Numbered from the stretch's first letter, positions 26,141-35,497 are shown. The stretch is DNA of 64,000 nt from Clostridia bacterium (GCA_017456055.1 JAFTKC010000006.1:1-64000), one strand, 5' to 3'. Notes: a model not told the origin generated them from the letters alone. Translations and numbers: made by a program.

Positions 26141-27520
26141 ATGAAAAAAATGTGGGCAGGTCGCACGGACGGTGTGACGGATAAACTAGCAGACCAACTT
26201 AACTCTTCAATCGGTTTTGACCAAAGATTTTATAAAAACGATATAGAAGGCAGTATTGCGCACGCTAAAATGCTTGCTTTTAAAAATATCATTACCAAGG
26301 AAGAGGCGGATAAAATAGTCGAAGGTTTGCAAGGTATTTTAGCCGATATTGAAAGTGGAAAACTAGAAATAAATTTAAGCGCAGAAGATATTCACATGTT
26401 TGTTGAGGAAACTCTTACCGAAAGAATAGGTGAGACGGGTAAAAAACTTCATACTGCAAGAAGTAGAAACGACCAAGTGGCTTTAGATCTTAGATTATAC
26501 TTAAAAGACGAAATAGTTAAGATTGAAAAACTAGTTAAAGAGTTGGTTGCTACTATCGTTTATAAGGCAGAAGAATATAAAGATACCATAATGCCTGGAT
26601 ACACGCACTTACAAAGAGCGCAACCCGTCACTTTCGGTTTTCACCTTATGGCGTACGCAAATATGCTACTTCGTGACGTTCAAAGGTTAAACGACTGCCT
26701 AGATAGAGTAAATACTTCGCCAATAGGAAGTTGCGCTTTAGCGGGCACTACTTACGATACGGATAGATACTACGAGGCTAAACTTTTAGGTTTAGAATCC
26801 GTTTGCATAAACGCTATGGACGGCGTTTCGGATAGGGATTTCGTTATCGAATTTAACGCAGTATGCTCTATTTTAATGATGCACCTATCTAGGTTTTCCG
26901 AAGAGATTATTCTTTGGTCTAGTTGGGAATTTAAGTTCGTTGAACTTTCAGACGAATACACTACCGGCTCGTCTATTATGCCACAAAAGAAAAATCCCGA
27001 TATGGCAGAACTCGTTCGTGGTAAGACGGGTAGGGTATATGGGAATCTTATTTCTATATTGACCGTACTTAAGGGTCTTCCACTCGCTTACAATAAGGAT
27101 ATGCAAGAAGACAAGGAAGGAGTATTTGATACTATCGACACGGTTAAACTTTGTTTAGAAGTTTATATTTCAATGATTAAAACCTTAAAGGCAAACAAAG
27201 AAAATATGCTTTCAGCAGGGAAGAAAGGCTTTATAAACGCAACCGACCTTGCCGACTATTTGGTTAAAAAGGGTATGCCTTTCCGTTCAGCATATAAAAT
27301 CGTTGGGGAAACGGTTAGAAAGTGCACCGAGAGAAATATTACTTTAGAAAATTTAACGATAGATGAATATAAAGAAATCTCTCCATTATTTGAGAAGGAC
27401 GTTTATAAAGAAATTTCCTTAGAAACTTGTGTTAACAAGAGAATTTCAGTAGGTGGAACTAGCGTCAAGATGGTGGAAGAACACATATCCGACGTTAAAA
27501 AAATTCTCAACATTGAATAA
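26141..27520 (+). CDS. argH: Argininosuccinate lyase
   Basis: Splits argininosuccinate into arginine and fumarate. It has the fumarase/aspartase superfamily signature GSSIMPQKKNPD with its catalytic serine, plus HTARSRNDQVALDLRLY, MPGYTHLQRAQP and the KKGFINATDLADYLV C-terminal region. The frame is open from a TTG at 26099, but AGGAG at 26131-26135 precedes the ATG at 26141, which gives the normal start KKMWAGRTDG and 459 residues. Same operon as argG. Confidence 0.97.
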   Translation: MKKMWAGRTDGVTDKLADQLNSSIGFDQRFYKNDIEGSIAHAKMLAFKNIITKEEADKIVEGLQGILADIESGKLEINLSAEDIHMFVEETLTERIGETGKKLHTARSRNDQVALDLRLYLKDEIVKIEKLVKELVATIVYKAEEYKDTIMPGYTHLQRAQPVTFGFHLMAYANMLLRDVQRLNDCLDRVNTSPIGSCALAGTTYDTDRYYEAKLLGLESVCINAMDGVSDRDFVIEFNAVCSILMMHLSRFSEEIILWSSWEFKFVELSDEYTTGSSIMPQKKNPDMAELVRGKTGRVYGNLISILTVLKGLPLAYNKDMQEDKEGVFDTIDTVKLCLEVYISMIKTLKANKENMLSAGKKGFINATDLADYLVKKGMPFRSAYKIVGETVRKCTERNITLENLTIDEYKEISPLFEKDVYKEISLETCVNKRISVGGTSVKMVEEHISDVKKILNIE

Positions 27521-27531
27521 AATTAAAAATA

Positions 27532-27549
27532 ATTCATTAAAATATTCAT
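27532..27549 (+). promoter_or_regulatory. ArgR-box-like operator upstream of the amino-acid transporter
   Basis: An 18-nt near-palindrome ATTCATTAAAATATTCAT, the length and half sites of an ARG box, followed by another ATTCA at 27551. It lies about 60 nt upstream of the -35 box. Confidence 0.5.
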
Positions 27550-27607
27550 AATTCAATAAAAAACGAATAAAAAATATAAAATAATTTAAAAATTATGCAA
27601 AAAATCG

Positions 27608-27636
27608 TTGACAATGAATAAAAATGAGTATATAAT
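27608..27636 (+). promoter_or_regulatory. Promoter of the amino-acid ABC transporter operon
   Basis: Perfect TTGACA (27608-27613), 17-nt spacer and perfect TATAAT (27631-27636). A leader of about 65 nt follows, with AGGAG before the ATG. Confidence 0.9.
27613..27630 (+). promoter_or_regulatory. ArgR-box-like sequence inside the promoter spacer
   Basis: AATGAATAAAAATGAGTA fills the space between -35 and -10. A repressor bound here would block RNA polymerase directly. Similarity to the ARG box (AATGAATAA half) is by eye. Confidence 0.45.
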
Positions 27637-27708
27637 GAATCTCGTAATCAAGAGACGGAAACAAAAAAGGAAAACACAAAAATTTACCCGTCCAAAAGGA
27701 GAAGAAAA

Positions 27709-28527
27709 ATGAAAAAGATTTTATCACTAGTTTTAACCGGTTTATTGGCAATCGTTTGTTGCTTCAGTTTAACTGCTTGTGGTGGAAAGACTGTTAAAAT
27801 CGGTGTACAAGAGGGAACTACAAGTTTAATGTATGCTGAATGCTTAAAGGGTACTGAAGTTAGTTCGTTTACGACTTTCCCTCTTGCAGCAGAAGCAATG
27901 AAGAACGGCAACGTTGATTACGTTATGTGCGACAAAGCAACTGCAACGAGCATTTGCAACACTATCGACGGCATTAAATATATCGACATTGCATTATCTA
28001 CTGAATTCTACGGAATAGCAGTAGATAAAAATCAACCTGAACTTAATACTTCTATCAATGAAGTTTTGGCAAATAAGTCAACCGAAATTCAAGCAATCAT
28101 TGACAAATATATGGCTGGCGACGAGGCTAATTACGTTGGAGTGACTTCTGCTGAAAAGAATAACGATAACAAGGCAGGTCAATTAGTAGTTGCAACTAAC
28201 GCAGAATTTGCTCCATGGGAATACGTAAACGGCGACAAATATTATGGTATTGATATGGAAATTGCCCAAATTTTAGCAACTGAACTTGGCTTAGAATTAG
28301 TAATCGACGATATGGCTTTTGAAAGCGTTGTATCATCAGTTGGTAATCACGGTGTTGATATTGCTATGTCTGGTATTACTATTACTAATGAGCGTAAAGA
28401 AGTTGTTAATTTCTCAACGAGTTATTATACCGAATCAATCGTTCTTCTTTGCAAGGAAAATGATAATAGTTTTGCTTCTTCAGGTACGGTTGTTGACATT
28501 TTGAATATTCTTTGCAAAAACAAATAA
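27709..28527 (+). CDS. Amino-acid-binding lipoprotein of an ABC transporter, halves in reversed order
   Basis: The signal peptide ends in lipobox LTAC (C24), so it is a lipid-anchored solute-binding protein. The halves of the SBP_bac_3 fold are swapped. Residues about 29-140 (VKIGVQEGTTSLMYAE, EAMKNGNVDYVMCDKA, STEFYGIAVDK, IIDKYMAGD) match the second half of GlnH-type proteins. Residues about 165-255 (LVVATNAEFAPWEYVNGDKY, GIDMEIAQILATELGL, VDIAMSGITITNERK, VNFSTSYYTESIVLL) match the first half. A polar linker of about 20 residues joins them, and a 15-residue tail follows. It probably serves the permease and ATPase downstream; ArgR-like boxes suggest arginine or another basic amino acid. Confidence 0.88.
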   Translation: MKKILSLVLTGLLAIVCCFSLTACGGKTVKIGVQEGTTSLMYAECLKGTEVSSFTTFPLAAEAMKNGNVDYVMCDKATATSICNTIDGIKYIDIALSTEFYGIAVDKNQPELNTSINEVLANKSTEIQAIIDKYMAGDEANYVGVTSAEKNNDNKAGQLVVATNAEFAPWEYVNGDKYYGIDMEIAQILATELGLELVIDDMAFESVVSSVGNHGVDIAMSGITITNERKEVVNFSTSYYTESIVLLCKENDNSFASSGTVVDILNILCKNK

Positions 28528-28552
28528 TTAAAAACTAACGTAAAAGGTTATT

Positions 28553-28580
28553 AAAGGCTTAGTTTTGATACTAAGCCTTT
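28553..28580 (+). terminator. Intra-operon hairpin between binding protein and permease
   Basis: AAAGGCTTAGT / ACTAAGCCTTT, 11 bp, 6-nt loop, followed by AATTTGG rather than a strong T-tract. Probably a partial terminator or 3' stabiliser giving more binding protein than permease. Confidence 0.6.
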
Positions 28581-28595
28581 AATTTGGTAATTGAT

Positions 28596-29306
28596 ATGAA
28601 TAATGATTATGGATTGTTGTGGGAAAAGTTTACTAGTGCTCTCATAGATAAAAACGGCTATAAAATAGTGCTTGAAGGTTTGCTTAATACCCTACAAATT
28701 GCAGTAATAGGTTTACTTATAGGTATTATAATAGGTACGATTATAGCAATCATTAGGGTTATGCCGAAATATAAAGTTTTCCCAAGAATTTTAGATAAAA
28801 TTTGTGGGTGCTACGTTGAACTTTTTAGGGGTACTCCTATGATGGTTCAACTTCTAATAGGGTATAACGTTTTACTTCCTATACTTGGTATTAGTGTTGA
28901 TAGTGGACTTCCTGTTGCTATAGTTGTCTTCGGCTTAAATAGTAGCGCATACGTAAGCGAAATTATGCGTTCAGGTATTCAGTCAGTAGATGCAGGTCAA
29001 CTAGAAGCTGGCAGAGCGGTTGGATTATCTTACTGGACGACAATGTTTAGGATCGTAATACCTCAAGCCATAAAAAATATTCTTCCAACGCTCGGAAACG
29101 AATTTATCGTTTTGGTAAAAGAAACTTCGATAACGGGCTACGTTGCTACGATTGATTTAACAAGGGCGTTTACAAAACTTGGCAGTGATAGTATGTCGTA
29201 CGTTATCCCATATTTAATGCTTGGCGTAGCGTATCTTATTATCGTTTTACTTATCTCTTGGAGTGTAAGAACGTTAGAAAAAAAATTAAAAAAGAGTGAG
29301 AGATGA
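28596..29306 (+). CDS. Amino-acid ABC transporter permease (HisM/GlnP type)
   Basis: A 236-residue polytopic membrane protein of the polar amino-acid permease family. Visible are [18 protein letters not shown], the EAA-loop region [34 protein letters not shown], and [10 protein letters not shown]. The frame opens at a TTG (28584); the ATG at 28596 is a better start, although no clear ribosome binding site precedes either. It would form the membrane channel for the binding protein upstream and the ATPase directly downstream (1-nt gap). Confidence 0.92.
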   Translation: MNNDYGLLWEKFTSALIDKNGYKIVLEGLLNTLQIAVIGLLIGIIIGTIIAIIRVMPKYKVFPRILDKICGCYVELFRGTPMMVQLLIGYNVLLPILGISVDSGLPVAIVVFGLNSSAYVSEIMRSGIQSVDAGQLEAGRAVGLSYWTTMFRIVIPQAIKNILPTLGNEFIVLVKETSITGYVATIDLTRAFTKLGSDSMSYVIPYLMLGVAYLIIVLLISWSVRTLEKKLKKSER

Positions 29307-29307
29307 T

Positions 29308-30147
29308 ATGGAAAATAAAGTCGTTTTATCAGTTCAAAAATTGAGTAAGCATTTTGGCGACAACCAAGTTTTAAAGGGCGTTAACTTAGATATTCGACAA
29401 GGTGATAAAATAGTTATAGTTGGCGCTTCCGGTTGTGGTAAGTCTACTTTTTTAAGATGTCTTAATTGCTTGGAAGATCCAACGGGTGGACACATATACT
29501 TTGATGGGGAAGACCTTGCCGATATGAAGGTGGACATTAACGTTCATCGTCAAAAAATCGGTATGGTGTTTCAAAATTTTAACCTTTTTAATAATCTAAC
29601 CGTTTTACAAAACGTCACGCTAGCGCCTATAATAATCGCTAAAAAGAAAATTAGAAAGATAAAAACAAAAAATTTCCTTACAAAGATAGGTAATTTCTTT
29701 ACGAGAGAGAAAGCGCCACTTCTTGAAATAAATCAAACTATTGAAGAGATAAAAGCCCAAGCGAACGCTAAGGCTATGGAACTTCTAAAAAAGATAGGGT
29801 TAGAAGAAAAGGCAAACGCTTATCCTTCAACTCTTTCGGGTGGACAAAAGCAGAGAATTGCAATCGTTAGAGCGCTTGCAATGGAGCCTGAAATTATGCT
29901 TTTTGACGAGCCGACATCAGCGCTTGATCCCGAAATGGTAGGAGAAGTTCTAAACGTTATGACCGACCTTGCAAAATCTGGTATGACTATGGTTATCGTC
30001 ACGCACGAAATGGGCTTTGCTAAAAACGTTGCAAATAGAGTGTTGTTTATGGACGAGGGCGTTATAAAAGAAGAGGCGTCTCCAGAAGAATTCTTCGGCA
30101 ATCCTAAAAACGAAAGACTTAAAGATTTTCTATCTAAAGTCTTATAA
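29308..30147 (+). CDS. Amino-acid ABC transporter ATPase (GlnQ type) with an insertion
   Basis: Walker [11 protein letters not shown]-loop VFQNFNLF, signature LSGGQKQR, Walker [15 protein letters not shown] and the H-loop VIVTHEMGF are all present. Compared with the roughly 240-residue GlnQ, this 279-residue protein carries about 35 extra, very basic residues after [11 protein letters not shown] (about residues 111-146), in the helical subdomain that contacts the permease. The frame opens with GTG at 29296; the ATG at 29308, one base after the permease stop, is preferred. It should power uptake of the amino acid captured by the upstream binding protein. Confidence 0.93.
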   Translation: MENKVVLSVQKLSKHFGDNQVLKGVNLDIRQGDKIVIVGASGCGKSTFLRCLNCLEDPTGGHIYFDGEDLADMKVDINVHRQKIGMVFQNFNLFNNLTVLQNVTLAPIIIAKKKIRKIKTKNFLTKIGNFFTREKAPLLEINQTIEEIKAQANAKAMELLKKIGLEEKANAYPSTLSGGQKQRIAIVRALAMEPEIMLFDEPTSALDPEMVGEVLNVMTDLAKSGMTMVIVTHEMGFAKNVANRVLFMDEGVIKEEASPEEFFGNPKNERLKDFLSKVL

Positions 30148-30185
30148 AGAACAAAAAATTCAATTGATATATTTAATGGGTATAG

Positions 30186-30209
30186 GGGCGAAAGATTATT
30201 CTTCCGCCC
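30186..30209. terminator. Weak hairpin between convergent genes
   Basis: GGGCGAAAGA / TCTTCCGCCC pairs with one mismatch around TTAT. There is no real T-tract in either direction, so terminator function is uncertain. Confidence 0.35.
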
Positions 30210-30215
30210 TTAACC

Positions 30216-30743
30216 TTATATAAAAACACCTAAAAATTTATACGCCCCTAAAACAATTAAAATTATAGGCGCAATAAAGGTGTATTTTGAAAAGTTTTTT
30301 ATGATGGGGGCGTTTGGTAGCCACACGCCTATTGAAATCATAAGTCCGTGCATAACTGCAATCAGTACGGGCACGTATAAAGCGTTTAAGTTCATTAGAG
30401 ATAGGGAAAGATTTGCAATCGCTCCGTCTAATCCTACGGCAAATCCCGTTAGAAAAACTTGCCTAAGATTTCTAGAGTTTAGATGGTTATCTTTGTCTTT
30501 TTTTACTAAATTATATATACCAACGCCTATTAAAATAAGCCCGCCGAAGCCTGCGGTTTTTTCGTTAAGTAAACCTGAAAAGAGCATTGCTAAATAGTTG
30601 GTGATTAAACACATCACTAAAACCGTAAAAGTAATGCATAAAACGATGTAAGGTTTTTTCACCCTTAAAAAAGAGAGCGAAAAGCCACATATAAACGAAT
30701 CGATTGAAACGGTTAGCGCCGTCAAGAGTATAAAAATAATCAT
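30216..30743 (-). CDS. MntP/YtaF-like membrane protein
   Basis: About 175 residues, six predicted helices. VSIDSFICGFSLSF in helix 1 and GFAVGLDGAIANLSLSL in the middle form the paired Asp-containing signature of the MntP manganese exporter / sporulation YtaF group. Manganese efflux is the likely family role, but YtaF-type proteins have no proven substrate. The frame is open from an ATG at 30773, which overlaps a TATAAT; AAGGG upstream of the ATG at 30743 supports the shorter start. It is monocistronic and convergent with the amino-acid transporter operon. Confidence 0.72.
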   Translation of the reverse strand: MIIFILLTALTVSIDSFICGFSLSFLRVKKPYIVLCITFTVLVMCLITNYLAMLFSGLLNEKTAGFGGLILIGVGIYNLVKKDKDNHLNSRNLRQVFLTGFAVGLDGAIANLSLSLMNLNALYVPVLIAVMHGLMISIGVWLPNAPIIKNFSKYTFIAPIILIVLGAYKFLGVFI

Positions 30744-30881
30744 AAGTAAAAAGCCCTTAGTGTTTACTATCATTATATTTACTAGTAAACTAAAAGGTGT
30801 TTTTGCTAGGGGAAAAGGGTAAGTTTTTTTGTAAAAAAACTATTAAAACTTTATTATTTTGAAAAAAATATTAAAAGTAAA

Positions 30882-30910
30882 TTGACAAAGCAACTTATTT
30901 TGTGTAAAAT
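30882..30910 (+). promoter_or_regulatory. Promoter of the tail-anchored surface protein
   Basis: Perfect TTGACA (30882-30887), 17-nt spacer, TAAAAT (30905-30910) preceded by TGTG. Confidence 0.85.
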
Positions 30911-30950
30911 ACAATAGATATAGTATGAGATAAAGGAGTATTAGGCTTAA

Positions 30951-32903
30951 ATGAAGATGGCTAAATCCTATAAAATTGGTTTATTATTAACGGCGTTTAT
31001 TATTTCTTTAATGGCGTTTATTTTCTGTACGTCGGGGACTTCCGTTCTAGCGGCAACCCCTTCAGTTGCTAGCGAATATTTTTCGGGCACGGCAAAAGAA
31101 ATTTCTTTTAGTGAAGACGCTGTTAGCGCAAAAATGGAAAAAAACTCTACCTTAGAATTTTCAAATAGAGTAGTTTTAGATAATCTCGGTTTTGAACTTA
31201 AAACTGATTCTAATATTAAAAAGTTAGAATTATCTTTCTCTACCGATTCTTTCTATTCAAACGGCAACAAAACCGTTAATCAAGACGGAAGAGTAGAGTA
31301 TTTGACTGTAATCGACCACGCGTTAGTTATCGAGTTTAACGGCAATAACTTAACCGCAACTTTTAACGGACAAACGGAGTCGGCTACCCTTTCAGGAAAC
31401 TTAGAAGTTGCGTTTAAGGTTAGAGATAACGTTATATATGCATACGTTGAAGGTCAAGAAATCGTAAATGCAGAAGACGCTTATATGGTTCAAGACTTTG
31501 ACCTTTGCCCAGCAGAGAATTTAACCTTTAAGACTTTAGAACTGAACGAAAACGCAAATGAAACTAAGTTTTTAATGCTCAGTGTTGATCAAGATACTAC
31601 GGACAATACTGGCTTAAGAAAACAATCTTTTAAGTTAAACGGAAACGACCAAATTGATAAACTTGCCGTTCCAATGGCTACCGTTAACGGCTCTGCTTAT
31701 AACGACGGCGTAATTTATATGAAAAAGTTCGTTAAGAACACCTTAGTAGTTAGCAGTTTCTCAGTTTTTGGTGATATAAGTGCTTCAAACCTTTACCTAT
31801 CTAAAGTAAACGATACCGATAAGGTTTGGATTGAAGATTCTAATAGTGCAAAAGCGCTTACCTTTACTGAAGTTGGTTCACATCAAGTTCAAATCAAGTG
31901 TAGTTTAATTAACTACAGCAATATGGTTTTCAAAACTCTTGATGTAGAAGTTTACGAAAGTGACGACGTTGCTCCAACTTATCTTTCTTCAACCGATCCT
32001 GAGTACGCAGATCTCTACGCTAAATATTTAGAGTCTGTTGATGCGGCTACTAAAGTGTACGATAAAGATTTAGGCAAGGAAGTTTATATTAAACTCGGTG
32101 ATAACTATCAAGTTCCATCACTAAGAGAATTGGTTAAAGATAACTATATTTCTTACGATAACTTAAATAAAACCGTTTATTATAAAACACCTGCTAACGA
32201 CACCGCGTCTACTACGGGTGATAAGATTCCTGTTAACTTTGCAGGTGACTATACCTACTACGTAGTATTTAGTGATAAAGATACTAACGCAATGGAAGTT
32301 GACGATTTCTTCACTACCGACGAAAACGACGAAAATGCGATTGTTGAAGGTAAGTATTTTGCTTTCGTATTTAGTTTCCATATTGAAGATCAATCGGCTT
32401 TCACTATTGAAGGACAAGTAAAACAAGGTACGGGATACGTTGGTACACAATACTCTGCAACCAACTTCAATATTAACGCAAGCGACTATAGTGAAACTTA
32501 CACCTTATCTTACAACCCTAAAAAGAACGCAACTTCTAACGACGAAGGTTGGGTGACTATCATTAAAAAGGCAGACTTAACCGACTCTTACGTAAATGAT
32601 GACGTTTCTGCCGACGAAGTTAATAGCATTAACTACGATGGAAGAATTACCTTTACGCCTCACAAGATAGGAACTTACAGAATTACTTGCGAAATTACTT
32701 CGGACAACACTAGCCGTTCGGCAATGGCTGAAACCTTTATCGACGTAGTTGATTCTACTGAAGTTAAACCTCACGTTCCACTAACCACTCGTCAAATTTG
32801 GGCTATCGTGTTCTTAAGCGTTGGCGGATTGTGTTTGGTAGGCATCATCACTCTAATCTTTATTAAACCTAAAGAAAAGACTGATGCTGAAGATAACGAC
32901 TAA
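30951..32903 (+). CDS. Secreted surface protein with C-terminal membrane anchor, unknown function
   Basis: 650 residues. An N-terminal signal peptide ends around TSVLAATP (cleavage after VLA). A long beta-rich ectodomain follows, with no cysteine-rich or enzymatic motif. The C-terminus is a single hydrophobic helix (AIVFLSVGGLCLVGIITLIF) followed by the charged tail KPKEKTDAEDND, so the protein sits type I in the membrane. The first third (NLGFELKTDSNIKKLELSF, VIEFNGNNLTATFNG) reads like a jelly-roll carbohydrate-binding or laminin-G-like module, and later parts like Ig-type repeats. Both are impressions only. It has its own promoter and terminator. Confidence 0.75.
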   Translation: MKMAKSYKIGLLLTAFIISLMAFIFCTSGTSVLAATPSVASEYFSGTAKEISFSEDAVSAKMEKNSTLEFSNRVVLDNLGFELKTDSNIKKLELSFSTDSFYSNGNKTVNQDGRVEYLTVIDHALVIEFNGNNLTATFNGQTESATLSGNLEVAFKVRDNVIYAYVEGQEIVNAEDAYMVQDFDLCPAENLTFKTLELNENANETKFLMLSVDQDTTDNTGLRKQSFKLNGNDQIDKLAVPMATVNGSAYNDGVIYMKKFVKNTLVVSSFSVFGDISASNLYLSKVNDTDKVWIEDSNSAKALTFTEVGSHQVQIKCSLINYSNMVFKTLDVEVYESDDVAPTYLSSTDPEYADLYAKYLESVDAATKVYDKDLGKEVYIKLGDNYQVPSLRELVKDNYISYDNLNKTVYYKTPANDTASTTGDKIPVNFAGDYTYYVVFSDKDTNAMEVDDFFTTDENDENAIVEGKYFAFVFSFHIEDQSAFTIEGQVKQGTGYVGTQYSATNFNINASDYSETYTLSYNPKKNATSNDEGWVTIIKKADLTDSYVNDDVSADEVNSINYDGRITFTPHKIGTYRITCEITSDNTSRSAMAETFIDVVDSTEVKPHVPLTTRQIWAIVFLSVGGLCLVGIITLIFIKPKEKTDAEDND

Positions 32904-32909
32904 AACAAA

Positions 32910-32936
32910 AAAAGGACTTCTAAAGGAAGTCCTTTT
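32910..32936 (+). terminator. Terminator after the surface protein
   Basis: AAAAGGACTTC, TAAAG loop, GAAGTCCTTTT. It ends 25 nt before the next start codon. Confidence 0.85.
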
Positions 32937-32961
32937 CTTAACTATTTAAGGTTAAATTTTT

Positions 32962-33774
32962 ATGAAAGTTTTCACTTCAAACCAAAACAAAAAACTCTCT
33001 AAAGTAGTGTTTAATTTTGTAGACGATTTGTCTTACGCAGAATTTAGAAAAGCCCTTAGAAATAAAGACGTTAAGGTTAACGGCAAAAGGGTTTCTTGCG
33101 ACGTGGACGTTTTAGTTGGAGACACAATTGAGATATATTATAAGCCTACCCAAAAAGAGTCTTACTCGGTAATTTTTGAAGATCAAAATATTTTGGTTAT
33201 CAATAAAAAAAGTGGGTATACTTCGGAGAGTGTTTTTGAAGATTTATCTAAAAAATATTCGGGAGTTGGGTTTATTCATAGGCTTGATAGAAATACTTCG
33301 GGGCTAATGATATTTTCACTTAACGCAACTGCCGAAAAGGAACTTTTAGATGGTTTTAAGAATCACACTTTCATTAAGGAATATCTAGCAGAAGTTGTTG
33401 GCGTTCCTAGAGAAAGACAAGCCTTTTTAGAAGGATATTTATTAAAAGATAAAAACGCTTCTACCGTTAAAATATACGATAAGCAAGTTAAGGGCTCGGT
33501 ATATATTAAAACGGGATATAAAGTAGTAAAAACTAGTCAAAAAACATCTACTTTGCAAGTTAGATTATACACGGGGAAAACTCATCAAATTAGAGCGCAC
33601 CTATCCTATATTGGTCACCCAATAGTTGGCGACGGCAAGTACGGGGATAATGAGATAAATAGGAAGTTAGGAAAAAAAGAGCAACAACTTATTTCTTTTA
33701 GGCTTACTCTTTTCTTTAGTAAAGACCAAGCGCTATTTTACCTAAATCAAAAACAATTTGAGATAAAAGAATAA
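32962..33774 (+). CDS. RluA-family pseudouridine synthase
   Basis: 270 residues. An S4-like N-terminal RNA-binding domain (SYAEFRKALRNKDVKVNGKRV) is followed by the catalytic domain with GFIHRLDRNTSGLMIF, whose Asp attacks uridine, and TGKTHQIRAHLSYIGHPIVGDGKYG. It isomerises uridine in rRNA or tRNA; the target nucleotide cannot be assigned. It lies 4 nt before rqcH, so the two share an operon. No promoter is obvious between the preceding terminator and the start. Confidence 0.93.
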   Translation: MKVFTSNQNKKLSKVVFNFVDDLSYAEFRKALRNKDVKVNGKRVSCDVDVLVGDTIEIYYKPTQKESYSVIFEDQNILVINKKSGYTSESVFEDLSKKYSGVGFIHRLDRNTSGLMIFSLNATAEKELLDGFKNHTFIKEYLAEVVGVPRERQAFLEGYLLKDKNASTVKIYDKQVKGSVYIKTGYKVVKTSQKTSTLQVRLYTGKTHQIRAHLSYIGHPIVGDGKYGDNEINRKLGKKEQQLISFRLTLFFSKDQALFYLNQKQFEIKE

Positions 33775-33778
33775 TATT

Positions 33779-35479
33779 ATGCCACAAGACGCGTTTACAC
33801 TTAAATTTTTGTGTGAAGAACTTAATAATTTGTTTTCGGGTGGAAAGATAAATAAAATCGTTCAACCTGGGCAAGAGATGGTGGTGATTACCGTTTACAC
33901 GGGGAAAGGGACGAAAAAACTCGTTTTAGACGTGAATCCCGCTTGGCCGAGAATAGGCGTTAGCGATGGGGAATTTCAAAGCCCCTTGACAGCGCCTAAC
34001 TTTTGCATGCTTCTTAGAAAGCACTTGCTTTCGGCAACTATCGACAAGATTTCGCTGGTGGGATTCGATAGAGTAGTTAGATTTGATATTTCGCCCTCAA
34101 ACGAACTTTTTGATAGTAATAAAAAAGCGCTATACGTAGAACTTATGGGCAGATATAGCAATATTATTTTAACCGAAAACGGCAAGGTTTTAGGTGGCAA
34201 TAGGGGAGTGAATTTTTTTGACAACGGAGTTAGACCACTTATCGTAAATCACCCGTACACTCTTCCTCCTACCAACAATAAAAAATGTCCCGAAGATAGA
34301 GAATTAATAAACGTATTTTCAAGTAGTAGCGACTGCATTTCTAAAAAGATAATAGATAACGTTCAAGGTTTTGCTCTCAGTACGGCAAACGAGATAGAAA
34401 GTAGATTTTTAGAGAAGTTTTCCACTCAAGACGATGGTGAAAATCTTTATAATTTCCTTAAAGATTTTATAAATAAAGAAAAGGCCAATCCTTGCGTTTT
34501 ATTGGACGATGAACTAGTGAAAGACGCTATGGTTTTTCCATATAAAAACGTAGGTGGCAAGTTAAAGTTTTTCGATAAATTATATCTTGCCGAAGATTAC
34601 TATTATAAAACTAAAAACCAAGCCAAAAAAACTAAGGAATTAAGGGATAGACTACTATCAATAGCGTCAACTTTGCTAAAGAAAGTAAAGAAAAAAGACT
34701 CTGCAATTTCTAGTCGAATTAGAGAGGCTGAATCGGCTGAAGAAAACAAACTTAAAGGGGAACTAATTTTAGCCAATATTTATAAAATTAGGCAGGGTGA
34801 AGAAAGGGTAATTTTGGATAATTATTACGACCAGTCTAAAGTTGAAATCGCCCTTGATAAAAACCTATCCGTTCAAAAAAACGCTGAAAATTACTATAAA
34901 AAATATAATAAGCAAAAGAGAGCGCTCGCAATATTAGAAGTTCAAAAAAATCAGGTTGTGGAAGAGGAAAATTATCTAGAGAGTTTAATTAGCGAGATAA
35001 ACCTTGCTAAAGACTACTTTGAACTTTCTTTAGTTAGAGAAGAAATGCAAGAAGGTGGACTTATAAAAGATAAAGTTTTGCCTAAAAAAGCAAAGGAAAA
35101 AACCGTAGGCTACAGAGAGTATTCCTTTATGGGTTTTACTATAAAGTCGGGTAGAAACAACTTGGAAAACGACCACCTAACGCTATCTTGCAAAAAGTGG
35201 GATATTTGGGTTCACTCTAAGGCTTACCACTCTTCGCACGTAATAGTCGAGAGTGAGAATAGAGAAGTTCCTATGGAAGTAATAGTATTTGCATGTGAAA
35301 TTTGCGCTTACTATTCTAAGGATAGAAATTCAGGGAAGAGTGAAATAGTTTACACCGAGAAGAAAAACGTAAAAAAACCATCAAAAGCAAAGCCTGGATT
35401 CTTCACTTACGGCGAGTACAAGTCTATATTGGTTTCGCCAAATGCACACGAAAGTAAATTAAAATGGGCGAAATTGTAA
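33779..35479 (+). CDS. rqcH: RqcH / NFACT-family ribosome quality-control protein
   Basis: A 566-residue protein that binds 50S subunits carrying stalled peptidyl-tRNA and directs C-terminal alanine tailing. NFACT-N (1-200) contains the D97-R98 pair needed for tRNA recruitment in RqcH. A central coiled-coil region follows (about 285-420), then NFACT-R with WDIWVHSKAYHSSHVIVES. The intact DR motif predicts an active tailing factor rather than only a fibronectin-binding relative. Neighbouring tig, clpP and clpX fit the pathway, because Ala-tailed proteins are degraded by ClpXP in Bacillus subtilis. Confidence 0.93.
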   Translation: MPQDAFTLKFLCEELNNLFSGGKINKIVQPGQEMVVITVYTGKGTKKLVLDVNPAWPRIGVSDGEFQSPLTAPNFCMLLRKHLLSATIDKISLVGFDRVVRFDISPSNELFDSNKKALYVELMGRYSNIILTENGKVLGGNRGVNFFDNGVRPLIVNHPYTLPPTNNKKCPEDRELINVFSSSSDCISKKIIDNVQGFALSTANEIESRFLEKFSTQDDGENLYNFLKDFINKEKANPCVLLDDELVKDAMVFPYKNVGGKLKFFDKLYLAEDYYYKTKNQAKKTKELRDRLLSIASTLLKKVKKKDSAISSRIREAESAEENKLKGELILANIYKIRQGEERVILDNYYDQSKVEIALDKNLSVQKNAENYYKKYNKQKRALAILEVQKNQVVEEENYLESLISEINLAKDYFELSLVREEMQEGGLIKDKVLPKKAKEKTVGYREYSFMGFTIKSGRNNLENDHLTLSCKKWDIWVHSKAYHSSHVIVESENREVPMEVIVFACEICAYYSKDRNSGKSEIVYTEKKNVKKPSKAKPGFFTYGEYKSILVSPNAHESKLKWAKL

Positions 35480-35497
35480 ATGAATAGCGCAAAAACC

